Shown piece after piece: positions 1 to 9,041 of a DNA stretch of 64,000 bases. The notes below the pieces were generated by a model. The model was given only the letters and a program-made list of their open reading frames with translations. It was not told where the DNA came from and did no database searches. The stretch's first letter is position 1, and each line of letters opens with the position of its first letter. The stretch is taken from assembly GCA_913063155.1 (NCBI GenBank), contig CAJXYU010000001.1:372001-436000 (forward strand), given 5' to 3'. The position numbers were made by a program, and so were the translations under genes. This stretch comes from an uncultured Desulfovibrio sp. Lineage in GTDB: Bacteria; Desulfobacterota; Desulfovibrionia; Desulfovibrionales; Desulfovibrionaceae.

Positions 1-1
1 T

Positions 2-748
2 TGTGTCGATACCCGGGATGACTGGAAGCCCGTCCTCGAAAAACTGCGCAACGAGATCGCCGAATTCAACGCCAACTACCCGGCCGACGTGGTGGATGCG
101 GGCAGATTCATCGTGGAGCAGGCCATCGACGGCGACGAGTACGCCGTGGACGTGTACTGGGACAATGCGGGCAACGCCGTGCCGACCAACATCCTGAAGC
201 ACGTCTTCTCCTCTGGAGACGACGTGAGCGACCGGCTCTATCTGACCTCGCCCGAAATCATGGAGGAATATCTGGAGCCGTTCACCCGGCTCATGCAGGA
301 GATCGGCGAGGCATGCGGATTCAGAGATTTTCCGGCCCACATTGAAGTGCGCGCCGATGCGGCAGGCGACATCCTGCCCATCGAGGCCAATCCTCTGCGT
401 TTCGCGGGCTGGTGCGTGGCCGACATCACCCGGCACGCCTGGGGCTTCGACCCGTACGAATATTATTTCAAGGACCGCCGCCCGGACTGGGAAGCCATTC
501 TGGTTTCGCGCCGGGGCAAGACCTACAGCATGCTTCTCGCCGACCTGCCGGCATCCGTCGACCGCAGCAAAATCGAAGCCGTGGACTGGGACGGTATCGA
601 AGCCCTTTTCGATACCGTGCTGGAATTCCGCAAAATCGACTACCGTGAATTCCCTGTGCTGGCCTTCGTCTTCATCGAAACCTCGCAGGAAAAGCTGAAC
701 ACCCTGGACCGGGCCTTGAGGGAAGATTTCACAAAATATCTGAAGTAA
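2..748 (+). CDS. ATP-grasp domain protein, 5'-truncated by window edge
   Basis: The open frame enters from the left edge and ends at the TAA at 746-748, so the N-terminus and the nucleotide-binding start are missing. The visible part has the features of an ATP-grasp C-terminal lobe: an acidic stretch (DGDEYAVDVYWD) and a late AHIEVR...PIEANPLR segment, which in this fold carries the Mg-binding Glu and Asn. Such enzymes ligate a carboxylate to an amine or thiol using ATP; the substrates here cannot be told. The gene ends 30 bp before the helicase and may share its transcript. The fold is fairly sure, the reaction unknown. Confidence 0.7.
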   Translation, partial: CVDTRDDWKPVLEKLRNEIAEFNANYPADVVDAGRFIVEQAIDGDEYAVDVYWDNAGNAVPTNILKHVFSSGDDVSDRLYLTSPEIMEEYLEPFTRLMQEIGEACGFRDFPAHIEVRADAAGDILPIEANPLRFAGWCVADITRHAWGFDPYEYYFKDRRPDWEAILVSRRGKTYSMLLADLPASVDRSKIEAVDWDGIEALFDTVLEFRKIDYREFPVLAFVFIETSQEKLNTLDRALREDFTKYLK

Positions 749-778
749 CTGCCGTTCCGACGGCGGGAATGACGTTGG

Positions 779-3661
779 ATGATTAATCACGTCGAGGAAT
801 ACATACAATCGCTCCTCGAATCAGAGCGCTTAGGCCACCAGGTGGCGCACCACCGGCTGCTGCCCGGCTCCGAGGCGCGCTTCAGCGAGCCCAAGCGTCC
901 CTGGCACAAGGCCGTCAGACGTGCCCTCGACACCCTCGGCATCGATCACCTCTACACCCACCAGGCCGAAGCCCACAACTACATCCGGGCCGGGCGCAAC
1001 GTGGTGGTGGCCACGCCCACGGCCAGCGGCAAGACCCTGACCTACAACCTGCCGGTCATCGAGGAATGCCTGCGCGACCCGGACGCCAGGGCTCTGTACA
1101 TGTTCCCGCTCAAGGCTCTGGCCCAGGACCAGCTCAAGAGCTTCAATGCTTTGACCGCCCTCATGCCCGAGGAACGCAGGCCCACGGCCGCCATCTACGA
1201 CGGTGACACCACGGCCCACTTTCGGCGCAAAATCCGCCAGAATCCACCCAACGTGCTGCTGACCAACCCGGAGATGGTTCATCTCTCCGTTTTGCCGTAC
1301 CACGACAAGTGGGCCGAAATGCTCTCGGGTCTGACCCACATCGTGGTGGACGAGGTGCACACCTACCGGGGCGTCATGGGCTCGCACATGGCCATGGTCT
1401 TTCGCCGCCTCCTGCGACTGTGCGAATACTACGGGTCAAAACCCACCTTCGTATTCTGCTCGGCCACCGTGGGCAACCCCGGCGAACTGTGCGAAATGCT
1501 CACCGGGCTGGAAGTACACGAAATCCGCGAATCCGGGGCCGCCCAGGGCGCGCGGCACATGGTTTTCCTGAATCCGCACGACGGTCCGGCCCAGGCCGCC
1601 ATCCAGTTGTTGCAGTCCGCCCTGCACCGGGAGATGCGCACCATCGTCTACTGCCAGTCACGCAAGCTCACCGAACTCATCGCCATGTGGTGCGCCGAAC
1701 GGTCCGGGCCGTACAGGAACAAGATTTCCGCCTACCGTGCCGGATTCCTTCCCGAGGAACGACGCGAGATAGAGCAGCGCATGTCAGATGGCGACCTGTT
1801 CGCGGTCATCTCCACCAGCGCCCTGGAGCTGGGCATCGACATCGGCGGGCTGGACCTGTGCATCATGGTGGGCTACCCGGGCACGGTCATGGCCACCCAG
1901 CAACGCGGCGGCCGCGTGGGGCGCGCCAGGCAGGACTCGGCCGTGGTGCTCGTGGCCCAGGAGGACGCTCTGGACCAATATTTCATGCGCAACCCGGACG
2001 ATTTCTTCTCCCGGCCGCCCGAATCGGTCATGCTCAACCCCTTCAATCCGGTGGTCATGGACCGGCACCTCATCTGCGCGGCGGCCGAGCTGACCATGCG
2101 CCGGGGCGAAACATTCCTGAACCAGCCGGAACTGGCCGAACGCGTCGAGTTCCTCGTCCAGCGGGGACAACTCTTCGAGGTCATGGAGGATGCGCCGGGC
2201 CTGCCGCCCGAAATAGTTTCCCAGCGCAAGCGGCCGCACCGGGACGTGGACCTGCGCAGCGCCGGACGCAGCCTGCACATCGAGGACGTGACCAGAGGCG
2301 GAGACAAGGCCCCGGTCATCGGCACCACGGATCAGTACCGGGTCTGGACCGAGACCCATCCGGGCGCGGTATACCTGCACCGGGGCGACACCTACGTGAT
2401 TCAGGAGGTGGATTCGGGCACGAGCGCTGTCCTGGCCATGAAAAAACGGGTCGGCTACTACACCCGGGTGCGCAAGAACAAGTCCACCCAAATCCTGGAG
2501 GTGTTGGGCCAGAAGGCCTGCTACGGAACCCGGGTCTTTTTCGGCAGGCTGCGCGTCACCGAACAGGTCACGGGCTACGAGAAGCGGGCCGTGCGCGGGG
2601 GCAAGCTGCTGGGCATCGTGCCCCTGGAAGTACCGCCCAACGTGTTCGAGACCGAGGGCGTCTGGTTTGAGGTGGGGCACGACATCCGGCGACGCTGCGA
2701 GGACGAATTTCTGCATTTCATGGGCGGCATCCACGCTTTCGAGCACGCGGCCATCGGCATCCTGCCCCTGCTGGTCATGACCGACCGCAACGATCTGGGA
2801 GGAATTTCCACCCCCCTGCACGAACAGGTGGAAGGGCCCGCGGTCTTCATTTATGATGGAGTACCTGGCGGTGCCGGACTGACGCGCCAGGCCTTTGAAA
2901 AAGCCGACGAACTGGTGGAAACCACACTCAAGACCATTCGTGAATGCGAATGCGAACTGGGGTGCCCTTCCTGTGTGCATTCGCCCAAGTGCGGCTCGGG
3001 CAACCGCCCCATCGACAAGGCCGCCTCCCAATTCGTGCTGGAGGCCATCCTTTCCGGCGATCCCAAGACAATCAAACCCAAGGAAATAGACGTGAACCTG
3101 CTCGACTACGATGACAAGCCGCAGATGCCCGAACGATACGGAGTGCTGGATATTGAAACCCGTTACAGCGCCGACGAGGTGGGCGGCTGGAACCGGGCCG
3201 ACCGCATGGGCGTGTCCATAGCCTGCCTGTACGACTCGGAAAACGACGAGATGTACGATTACGAACAGGATCAGGTGGATGAACTGACCAGGCACCTTCA
3301 GCAGTTCGATCTGGTCATAGGCTTCAACCATATCAAATTCGACTACGCCGTGCTGGGCGGCCTGCACCCGTTCAAGTTCCGTACGCTGCCCAGCCTGGAC
3401 CTGCTGGTCAAGGTGCAGGAGCGCCTCGGCTACCGGGTCAAGCTGGACAACATCGCCCAGGCGACCCTGGACGTGGGCAAGTCCGCGGACGGGCTCATGG
3501 CCTTGAAGTGGTGGAAGGAAGGCAAGCTGGACCTGATCACCGAATACTGCCGCCAGGACGTCATCGTCACCCGCGACGTGTATCTCTTCGGTAGGGAGAA
3601 CGGGTATGTCTTTTTTACGAATAAAGCCGGACAGAAGGTAAAATTGCCCGTGAGTTGGTAA
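779..3661 (+). CDS. DEAD/DEAH-box helicase (YprA-like, DUF1998) fused to a DEDDy exonuclease-like domain
   Basis: A 960-residue protein. Walker A ATPTASGKT is at residues 78-86 and motif II DEVH at 191-194, followed by SAT (motif III) and QQRGGRVGRARQ (motif VI), which define a superfamily 2 helicase. A Cys cluster (CECELGCPSC...C) near residues 722-738 is the DUF1998/MZB zinc site typical of YprA-type helicases. From about residue 785 a further domain begins with LDIETR, then GFNHIKFDY and YCRQDVIVTRDVY, spaced like the DEDDy 3'-5' exonuclease active site. The likely role is DNA unwinding coupled to end trimming in repair, by family analogy only. The start lacks a strong ribosome site, but the frame has no better one. 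Confidence 0.85.
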   Translation: MINHVEEYIQSLLESERLGHQVAHHRLLPGSEARFSEPKRPWHKAVRRALDTLGIDHLYTHQAEAHNYIRAGRNVVVATPTASGKTLTYNLPVIEECLRDPDARALYMFPLKALAQDQLKSFNALTALMPEERRPTAAIYDGDTTAHFRRKIRQNPPNVLLTNPEMVHLSVLPYHDKWAEMLSGLTHIVVDEVHTYRGVMGSHMAMVFRRLLRLCEYYGSKPTFVFCSATVGNPGELCEMLTGLEVHEIRESGAAQGARHMVFLNPHDGPAQAAIQLLQSALHREMRTIVYCQSRKLTELIAMWCAERSGPYRNKISAYRAGFLPEERREIEQRMSDGDLFAVISTSALELGIDIGGLDLCIMVGYPGTVMATQQRGGRVGRARQDSAVVLVAQEDALDQYFMRNPDDFFSRPPESVMLNPFNPVVMDRHLICAAAELTMRRGETFLNQPELAERVEFLVQRGQLFEVMEDAPGLPPEIVSQRKRPHRDVDLRSAGRSLHIEDVTRGGDKAPVIGTTDQYRVWTETHPGAVYLHRGDTYVIQEVDSGTSAVLAMKKRVGYYTRVRKNKSTQILEVLGQKACYGTRVFFGRLRVTEQVTGYEKRAVRGGKLLGIVPLEVPPNVFETEGVWFEVGHDIRRRCEDEFLHFMGGIHAFEHAAIGILPLLVMTDRNDLGGISTPLHEQVEGPAVFIYDGVPGGAGLTRQAFEKADELVETTLKTIRECECELGCPSCVHSPKCGSGNRPIDKAASQFVLEAILSGDPKTIKPKEIDVNLLDYDDKPQMPERYGVLDIETRYSADEVGGWNRADRMGVSIACLYDSENDEMYDYEQDQVDELTRHLQQFDLVIGFNHIKFDYAVLGGLHPFKFRTLPSLDLLVKVQERLGYRVKLDNIAQATLDVGKSADGLMALKWWKEGKLDLITEYCRQDVIVTRDVYLFGRENGYVFFTNKAGQKVKLPVSW

Positions 3662-3730
3662 TGAGGCGACAAGTGAGCAGACGCGCAACAGCCAAAATAC
3701 GCCCATCGCACCTTTTTCGAGAACCATTTG

Positions 3731-3753
3731 AGGAGAGGGGGCACCCCTCTCCT
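3731..3753. other. Perfect 10-bp hairpin in intergenic region
   Basis: AGGAGAGGGG, a 3-base loop (GCA) and the exact complement CCCCTCTCCT. It lies 70 bp after the helicase stop, without a T-tract on either side. It could help end the helicase transcript or be a dispersed hairpin element; the sequence does not decide. Confidence 0.4.
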
Positions 3754-3857
3754 GCGACCTCTCCCCCAAACCCTCCAGGCCACCAAGAGAGACGTACGAA
3801 AGCTCAGTTCGGGTCTTGCCACGGACAAGCTGCATCCATGAAACGAGAGTATGCGCA

Positions 3858-3889
3858 AAAAAAGAAGGTCTCCCAAGGGGGCGACCTCC
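3858..3889 (-). terminator. Probable terminator of the TPR gene
   Basis: Read on the minus strand, AGGTC...GACCT forms a short GC-rich stem followed by TTCTTTTTTTGC. It sits about 50 bp past the stop of the minus-strand TPR gene. The stem is short, so strength is uncertain. Confidence 0.55.
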
Positions 3890-3941
3890 CTGAGCGACCA
3901 ATGAACTCAATTGGTGATGCGCGTCAGCACACCTACGCGAA

Positions 3942-4460
3942 CTACCCTTCCAACGCCTTCTCCACGGCCTCGGCCACGGCTTCGGGCGACTCGGCATCGC
4001 CGGTCTCGATGAGTCCCTTCTGGATGTTCAACTCACGCAGCAGGGCCACATTGGAGATGTCGAAGAAATCTTCCCAGACAGCGGCGGCCTGTTCCAGATT
4101 GCCGCCCCGGGCATGGGTCAGCCCCAGATAGACGAGGGCCTCGCTCTCCTTCTCCCGCGCCTTGAGCACCCGCTTGAACTCCACCCGCGAGGCAGTGTGT
4201 TTGCCCGCCTTGTACATGCACTTTCCCAGCTGCAACCGGACGGCGATGTCGTCCTTCTCGATCCTGAGATACTCGCGGTAGACCTCCACGGCTTCGTCGA
4301 ACTCGCCCCGGTCGTAATACTCGTTGGCCCGGGTCAGCAGGGGAATGGTCTCGGTGGTGGCGGCAATGGGCGCGTTGTCCTGCTCCTCGCCCTTGATGCG
4401 CCGAACCGCGCCGAACAAAAAGCTGCGGCGGGATGCGTTGACCTTTGTTTTCTTTGCCAT
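3942..4460 (-). CDS. Tetratricopeptide-repeat protein
   Basis: The protein has 172 residues. The ATG at 4460 is chosen because GGAGTG lies just upstream; an in-frame extension to 4550 has no ribosome site. After a basic N-terminus (MAKKTKVNASRRSFLFG), which resembles a twin-arginine motif but has no hydrophobic stretch behind it, the rest is amphipathic helices with TPR spacing (AxxYYxxGxFDEAVxxYxxYL, then LGKCMYKAGK and LGLTHARGGNLEQAAAVWEDF). TPR proteins are protein-binding scaffolds, and the partner is not evident. It is monocistronic and converges on the helicase. Confidence 0.75.
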   Translation of the reverse strand: MAKKTKVNASRRSFLFGAVRRIKGEEQDNAPIAATTETIPLLTRANEYYDRGEFDEAVEVYREYLRIEKDDIAVRLQLGKCMYKAGKHTASRVEFKRVLKAREKESEALVYLGLTHARGGNLEQAAAVWEDFFDISNVALLRELNIQKGLIETGDAESPEAVAEAVEKALEG

Positions 4461-4585
4461 AATCACTCCTGCATGAAATCTTGCCCAAATCAGGAAAGAG
4501 GTCAACCGGCCTTGCCCAGTTCGCCGCCCAGGCTTACTTTTGCCGGACAACGAATCACCCCCTGCAAATCACAATGGGAGCGGAC

Positions 4586-4981
4586 ATGAAGAAAAGCATC
4601 ATCCACGGCACTGAACTGGAAAAAGAAATCGGATACTCACGCGCCCGCCGCATCGGCAATACCATCGCCGTGACCGGCACCGCTCCCATAGCCGACAACG
4701 GCGGCGTGCATGCTCCCGGCGACATGTACGAACAGGCCAGGCGCAGCCTGACCATCATCAAGGAAGTCGTGGAACTTGCCGGTGGCGCCCTCGACGACGT
4801 CATCCGCACCCGCATCCTCCTGACCGACATGGAACGATGGAAGGAAGCGGCCAAGGCACATGGCGAATTCTTCGGCGACATCCAGCCCGCCTGCACCTTT
4901 GCCGAGGTGAACCGGTTCATCAACCCGGAATGGCTCATCGAAATCGAGGCCGACGCCGTGGTCGAAGACGAGCGATCCTGA
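4586..4981 (+). CDS. Rid-family (YjgF/YER057c) protein lacking the catalytic Arg
   Basis: A 131-residue protein of the trimeric Rid fold. The ATG at 4586 follows GGGAG with proper spacing; the ATG at 4574 lies too close to it. In RidA the segment PARxxxxV carries the Arg that binds the 2-aminoacrylate carboxylate. Here the same place reads PACTFAEVNRF, so the Arg is replaced by Cys while the downstream IEIEA strand is kept. By family knowledge such members usually lack imine/enamine deaminase activity and may bind another small metabolite. A second, canonical RidA lies at 32.5 kb. Fold sure, function open. Confidence 0.85.
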   Translation: MKKSIIHGTELEKEIGYSRARRIGNTIAVTGTAPIADNGGVHAPGDMYEQARRSLTIIKEVVELAGGALDDVIRTRILLTDMERWKEAAKAHGEFFGDIQPACTFAEVNRFINPEWLIEIEADAVVEDERS

Positions 4982-5053
4982 TTCCACACAGGCCTTCAAC
5001 CGATTCATCGCACGTATCTTGACGCAATTGTCACAATATTTTGATTGCCATGC

Positions 5054-5069
5054 ATCCGCATATGCGGAT
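5054..5069. promoter_or_regulatory. 16-bp perfect palindrome, probable ArsR operator
   Basis: ATCCGCATATGCGGAT is a complete palindrome 11 bp before the arsR start codon. Position and symmetry fit an autoregulatory site for the dimeric repressor encoded next to it. The match to a known ArsR box was not checked. Confidence 0.6.
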
Positions 5070-5080
5070 AGATAGCTTTC

Positions 5081-5431
5081 ATGGAAAACATTGCAGAAGC
5101 GTTCAAGGGTCTTTCAGAGCCCGTCCGTGTGCGCATTATCGCCCTGCTCTACCTGGGTGAACTCTGCGTGTGCGACCTCATGGCCGTGCTGGACATGCCG
5201 CAATCCACCATCTCCCGCCACCTCTCCTACCTGAAGCGCACCGGCTGGACCCTGAGCAGGCGCAAAGGCAAGTGGGTCTATTACCGTTGGAACGGCAACG
5301 CCGGCCGCCTGCAGCGCGACGTGCTCGACATGCTGCCGGAATGGCTGGCTGGCAACAAGGAGTTCGCGGCCGACCGCAACGCGCTGGCCGTGCACCTGAA
5401 GAACAAAACCGAAGAAGCATGTAGCGATTAG
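5081..5431 (+). CDS. arsR: ArsR-family metalloregulator
   Basis: A 116-residue winged-helix repressor. It carries the ELCVCDL motif (Cys29, Cys31), the alpha-3 As(III)/Sb(III) site of classic ArsR proteins, followed by the recognition helix (MPQSTISRHLSYLK) and a basic wing (RRKGKWVYYRW). When arsenite binds the Cys thiolates, the repressor leaves DNA and frees the operon. The next gene is an arsenite carrier 9 bp downstream, and a 16-bp palindrome lies just upstream, so control of its own operon is very likely. No arsC or arsA gene lies nearby. Confidence 0.9.
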   Translation: MENIAEAFKGLSEPVRVRIIALLYLGELCVCDLMAVLDMPQSTISRHLSYLKRTGWTLSRRKGKWVYYRWNGNAGRLQRDVLDMLPEWLAGNKEFAADRNALAVHLKNKTEEACSD

Positions 5432-5440
5432 GAGGTGGTA

Positions 5441-6553
5441 ATGTCCGAGTCCCTCACCAAACAGCTCTCTTTTCTGGACAGATTTCTGACCCTGTGGATA
5501 TTCCTGGCCATGTTCATCGGGGTCATGGCCGGATACCTGTATCCCGGCGTCAAGGATGTCATCAACCTGTTCCAGGTGGGAACCACCAACATTCCCATCG
5601 CCGTCGGCCTGATCCTGATGATGTACCCGCCTTTGGCAAAGGTCCGCTACGAAGAGCTGCACCGCGTTTTCCGCAACGGCAAGGTGCTCGGCCTTTCCCT
5701 GGTACAGAACTGGGTCATCGGCCCCGTGTTCATGTTCGTACTGGCCATTGCCTTCCTGTCCGGCCACCACGAATACATGGTGGGGCTGATCCTCATCGGC
5801 CTGGCCCGATGCATCGCCATGGTCATCGTCTGGAACGACCTGGCCAAGGGCGATTGCGAATACTGCGCAGGCCTGGTGGCCTTCAACTCCATCTTCCAGG
5901 TTATTTTCTTTTCCTTTTACGCCTATATTTTCATCACCATTCTTCCGGGCTGGTTCGGCCTTTCCGGCGCAGTGGTGGACATCTCCATGGGTGACATCGC
6001 CGAGAGCGTGTTCATCTATCTGGGAATCCCCTTCCTGGCGGGCATGTTCTCCCGGTTCGCGGGCGTAAAACTCAAGGGTCGCGATTGGTATGAAAACACC
6101 TTTATTCCGGCCATCAGCCCCCTGACCCTGGTGTTCCTGCTCTTCACCATCTTCGTCATGTTCTCCCTCAAGGGCGACGTCATCGTGGAACTGCCCTTCG
6201 ACGTGCTGCTCATCGCCGCTCCCCTGTGCATCTACTTCCTGGCCATGTTCCTGGTCTCGTTCTTCCTTTCCTTCAAGGCCGGGGCCAACTACGAGCAATC
6301 CACCACTCTGAGCTTCACGGCGGCCTCCAACAACTTCGAGCTGGCCATCGCCGTGGCCATCGCCGTGTTCGGCATCGACTCGGGCGTGGCCTTCGCCGCG
6401 GTCATCGGCCCCCTGGTGGAGGTTCCGGTGCTCATCGCCCTGGTGAACGTGGCCCTCAAATTCAAGGCCAGATACTTTCCCCATGCGGTGCAGACGCCCG
6501 GCGGTGTCTGCCACGTGGCCTGCGAGCCGGGCGTGGACAGCCCAGGCAGTTAG
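5441..6553 (+). CDS. acr3: Arsenite efflux permease, ACR3 family
   Basis: A 370-residue polytopic inner-membrane carrier with about ten hydrophobic segments. The signature [19 protein letters not shown] at residues 120-138 holds the conserved Cys (Cys124) that ACR3 carriers need for As(OH)3 export. The ATG at 5441 is preferred over the GTG at 5435 because the GGAGG at 5431-5435 is then correctly spaced. It is co-transcribed with arsR. Without an arsenate reductase in the operon, it would act on arsenite directly or rely on a reductase elsewhere. The C-terminal tail carries two extra Cys (VCHVAC) of unknown role. Confidence 0.93.
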   Translation: MSESLTKQLSFLDRFLTLWIFLAMFIGVMAGYLYPGVKDVINLFQVGTTNIPIAVGLILMMYPPLAKVRYEELHRVFRNGKVLGLSLVQNWVIGPVFMFVLAIAFLSGHHEYMVGLILIGLARCIAMVIVWNDLAKGDCEYCAGLVAFNSIFQVIFFSFYAYIFITILPGWFGLSGAVVDISMGDIAESVFIYLGIPFLAGMFSRFAGVKLKGRDWYENTFIPAISPLTLVFLLFTIFVMFSLKGDVIVELPFDVLLIAAPLCIYFLAMFLVSFFLSFKAGANYEQSTTLSFTAASNNFELAIAVAIAVFGIDSGVAFAAVIGPLVEVPVLIALVNVALKFKARYFPHAVQTPGGVCHVACEPGVDSPGS

Positions 6554-6580
6554 CACATCTCTACTTTCACGAAGTAAAGA

Positions 6581-6618
6581 CATATCGCCCCGGATATTGC
6601 CTTTTCCGGGGCGATATG
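6581..6618. promoter_or_regulatory. 14-bp perfect hairpin between acr3 and the CPBP gene
   Basis: CATATCGCCCCGGA, a 10-base loop, then its exact complement. There is no T-run, and the hairpin ends only 14 bp before the next start codon. It could be a terminator-like block after acr3 or a translational control element of the CPBP gene, whose ribosome site is weak. Confidence 0.45.
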
Positions 6619-6631
6619 GTCAGTGGCGGTA

Positions 6632-7471
6632 ATGCGCGCAAAACCCATCCTCCTCTTCCTTGTCCTGACCTTCGGCCTGACCTGGGGCGTTGAATCGTAT
6701 CTCATTGCAGACGGCCTATCCTTCCAGGGCGTCATCGACGCCGGCGCCATGCTCAAACTGGTGGCGATCATGTGGATACCCGGTCTCTGCGCCATGGCTG
6801 TACACCGCTTCGTGGAACGGAGGAGCATGAAGGAACTGGGCCTGCGCTTCGGCTCCTGGCAAGGCTACCTCATCGCCCTGTTGCTCATTTCACTGGGCTA
6901 CTTCATGATATACGGTCTGACCTGGCTCCTGGGGCTGGGCAAACCGGACTGGGACATGTCCGCACTGCTGGCCCTGAACGTGGGCGCATCGCCCGGCGAA
7001 CTCTCGATCATCACCCTGTTGGGGGCCAGCATCCTCATCGGCCCCATCGGCAACATCATCCCGGCCCTGGGCGAAGAGCTTGGCTGGCGCGGCTTCCTGC
7101 TGCCCAGGCTCATGCCTCTGGGCAAAACGCGAGCCTATCCGCTGATCGGCCTTATCTGGGGGCTGTGGCACGTCCCGCTCATCCTGGCGGGGTTCAATTA
7201 TCCGGGCTATCCGACACTCGGAATCCTCATGATGATCCTCGGATGTACGGCATTCGGCGCACTGTTCAACGAAATGACGCTCAAATACCGCTCCGTGCTC
7301 CTGGCCGCTTTCCTGCACGCCGCCCTCAACGCCCAGGGGTACGGTATCTGGCACTATCTGTTCCCGAACGTGAATCCCGTGCTCGGCGGCGATACCGGCC
7401 TCACGGGTTTCATCGTCTGGTCGGCCATGGCGGTGATCGCCGTAAGGACATTCAAGGCACAGCCGGAATAG
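6632..7471 (+). CDS. CPBP-family intramembrane glutamic endopeptidase
   Basis: A 279-residue membrane protein with about eight hydrophobic segments. The CAAX protease / bacteriocin-processing (CPBP, Abi) motifs are all present: GEELGWRGFLLPRL (Glu-Glu 148-149, Arg153), GLIWGLWHVPL (His180) and FLHAALN near residue 229. These build the intramembrane active site that cleaves peptide bonds in the bilayer. Substrates in bacteria are mostly unknown; some members give bacteriocin immunity. GTG at 6623 is an alternative start in frame; neither has a good ribosome site. It stands alone, behind a strong hairpin. Confidence 0.85.
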   Translation: MRAKPILLFLVLTFGLTWGVESYLIADGLSFQGVIDAGAMLKLVAIMWIPGLCAMAVHRFVERRSMKELGLRFGSWQGYLIALLLISLGYFMIYGLTWLLGLGKPDWDMSALLALNVGASPGELSIITLLGASILIGPIGNIIPALGEELGWRGFLLPRLMPLGKTRAYPLIGLIWGLWHVPLILAGFNYPGYPTLGILMMILGCTAFGALFNEMTLKYRSVLLAAFLHAALNAQGYGIWHYLFPNVNPVLGGDTGLTGFIVWSAMAVIAVRTFKAQPE

Positions 7472-7696
7472 CGTGCTGATCATTCCCTTGCCTGACGCCG
7501 CCCATTTCGAAAAGGTGACGTTCAGGCATCGAGTTTTATCAATTAGCAAAATATATCCAAAATCATGGTTCAGGCTCCCGGAAATCGGCTATGGTGGATC
7601 GAGTTCGATGCGAATACCCATTGCGCCAAGCGGAAAAACGAGGCATTACAGCAAGATGCTCATGGCGTACGCCCCAACAATCTTCAGGAGGACATC

Positions 7697-9037
7697 ATGG
7701 CGGATATACTGGATTGGAGCGGATCGAAGCTGGAAAAACTGGATGTGGCGGCATTCGAATCCCGTGCAAACGAAATGGCCGACCGGCTGCGCAAGGATGT
7801 TGCCGACGGCAAGCTGCCCTTCCTGAGCATGCCCTACATGGACACCCTCCTGGAGCGGCTTGAGGACCTGAAAAAATCCCTGAAACAATTCGATCACATG
7901 CTCCTGCTCGGCATCGGCGGCTCGGCCCTCGGCGCCCGCGCCCTGCAGCAGGCGTTCTTTCCGCGACAGGACCAACCCTGCCACGAAGGCCCGTGGCTGT
8001 GGATCGCGGACAACGTGGACGCCTACTCCCTGGAGTCCTACATGGCCAAGCTGCCACCCGAAAAAACCGTGGTGGTCACGGTATCCAAATCCGGCGGCAC
8101 CATCGAAACCGTGGGACAATATTTCATCATCAAGGAATGGATGCAGAAAAAACTCGGCGAATCCTGGGCCGAGCACATGCTGCTGGTCACCGACGAGAAA
8201 CAGGGATTTCTGCGTGAGGAAGCGAACAAATTCGGCATCAAGGCCCTGCCCGTTCCCGACAACCTCGGCGGCCGCTACTCCGTGCTCTCCGCAGTGGGCC
8301 TTATTCCGGCTGTGTTCCTAGGGATCGATGTCCCCGCACTGGTGCAGGGCGCCCGCGAAATGGCCAATGCCCTGGCCGACCCGGGCCTGAACGGAGACAA
8401 ACTTTCCAGACTGCCGTCCTTCCATCTGGCGACCTGGGGCAACGGGCTCATGAAAGCCGGATTTGATGAGCTGATCTTTTTCGCCTACATTCCCCTGTGG
8501 GCGAGCTGGGGCGATTGGTTCGCGCAGCTCTGGGCCGAAAGCATCGGCAAGGAAGGAAAAGGCAGCCAGCCCATCCCGGCCATCGGCGTCACGGACCAGC
8601 ATTCCGTGAACCAGATGTTCCTGGACGGCAAACGCAACAAGGCATGCCTGTTCCTGACCTGCCCCGAGCTTCCGGCCGGGCCCAAGTTCCCCACGGACCT
8701 GCCCGACAAGTTCGACTATGTGCGCGGCAAGGACTTCGGGGAGCTGATCCAGGCAGAAGGACTCGGCACCCGCATGGCCCTGCAGAAAAACGGGGTGCCG
8801 CTCGTGGAGATACGCCTCGAATACGACGATGCGAGGCAGGCCGGAAAGATGATCGTGCTGCTGGGCGCGGCCACCATCCTCACCGGCTGGCTCATGGACA
8901 TCAACCCTCTGGACCAACCCGCAGTGGAGCTGGGCAAGCGCCTTGCCAAGGCGCGCCTGGGAGCGGACGGCCTCACCGAGGAAACCGCGGACTTGGACGC
9001 ATTCCTCACGTCGCAGAGGGACGAACGGGAGTTCTAA
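7697..9037 (+). CDS. pgi: Glucose-6-phosphate isomerase
   Basis: The product, 446 residues, interconverts glucose-6-phosphate and fructose-6-phosphate in glycolysis and gluconeogenesis. The SIS sugar-phosphate sites are clear: LLLGIGGSALGARAL near residue 70, VVTVSKSGGTIETV near 120, and GGRYSVLSAVG near 190; SIGKEGKGSQPIPAIG and TDQHSVNQMF follow later. The size matches the short bacterial form (about 450 residues). The ATG at 7697 follows CAGGAGG; the reading frame stays open upstream but without a start signal. The next gene, a kinase, begins 4 bp after the stop. Confidence 0.94.
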   Translation: MADILDWSGSKLEKLDVAAFESRANEMADRLRKDVADGKLPFLSMPYMDTLLERLEDLKKSLKQFDHMLLLGIGGSALGARALQQAFFPRQDQPCHEGPWLWIADNVDAYSLESYMAKLPPEKTVVVTVSKSGGTIETVGQYFIIKEWMQKKLGESWAEHMLLVTDEKQGFLREEANKFGIKALPVPDNLGGRYSVLSAVGLIPAVFLGIDVPALVQGAREMANALADPGLNGDKLSRLPSFHLATWGNGLMKAGFDELIFFAYIPLWASWGDWFAQLWAESIGKEGKGSQPIPAIGVTDQHSVNQMFLDGKRNKACLFLTCPELPAGPKFPTDLPDKFDYVRGKDFGELIQAEGLGTRMALQKNGVPLVEIRLEYDDARQAGKMIVLLGAATILTGWLMDINPLDQPAVELGKRLAKARLGADGLTEETADLDAFLTSQRDEREF

Positions 9038-9041
9038 CCAT

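Noticed and set aside
1784-3997. 737-codon open frame antisense to the helicase
   Set aside because: The composition is that of a mirror frame, and it overlaps the TPR terminator region and the helicase stop. The helicase has clear motifs on the other strand.
5114-6583. 489-codon open frame opposite arsR-acr3
   Set aside because: His/Asp/Gln-rich mirror of hydrophobic codons; both genes on the plus strand are certain.
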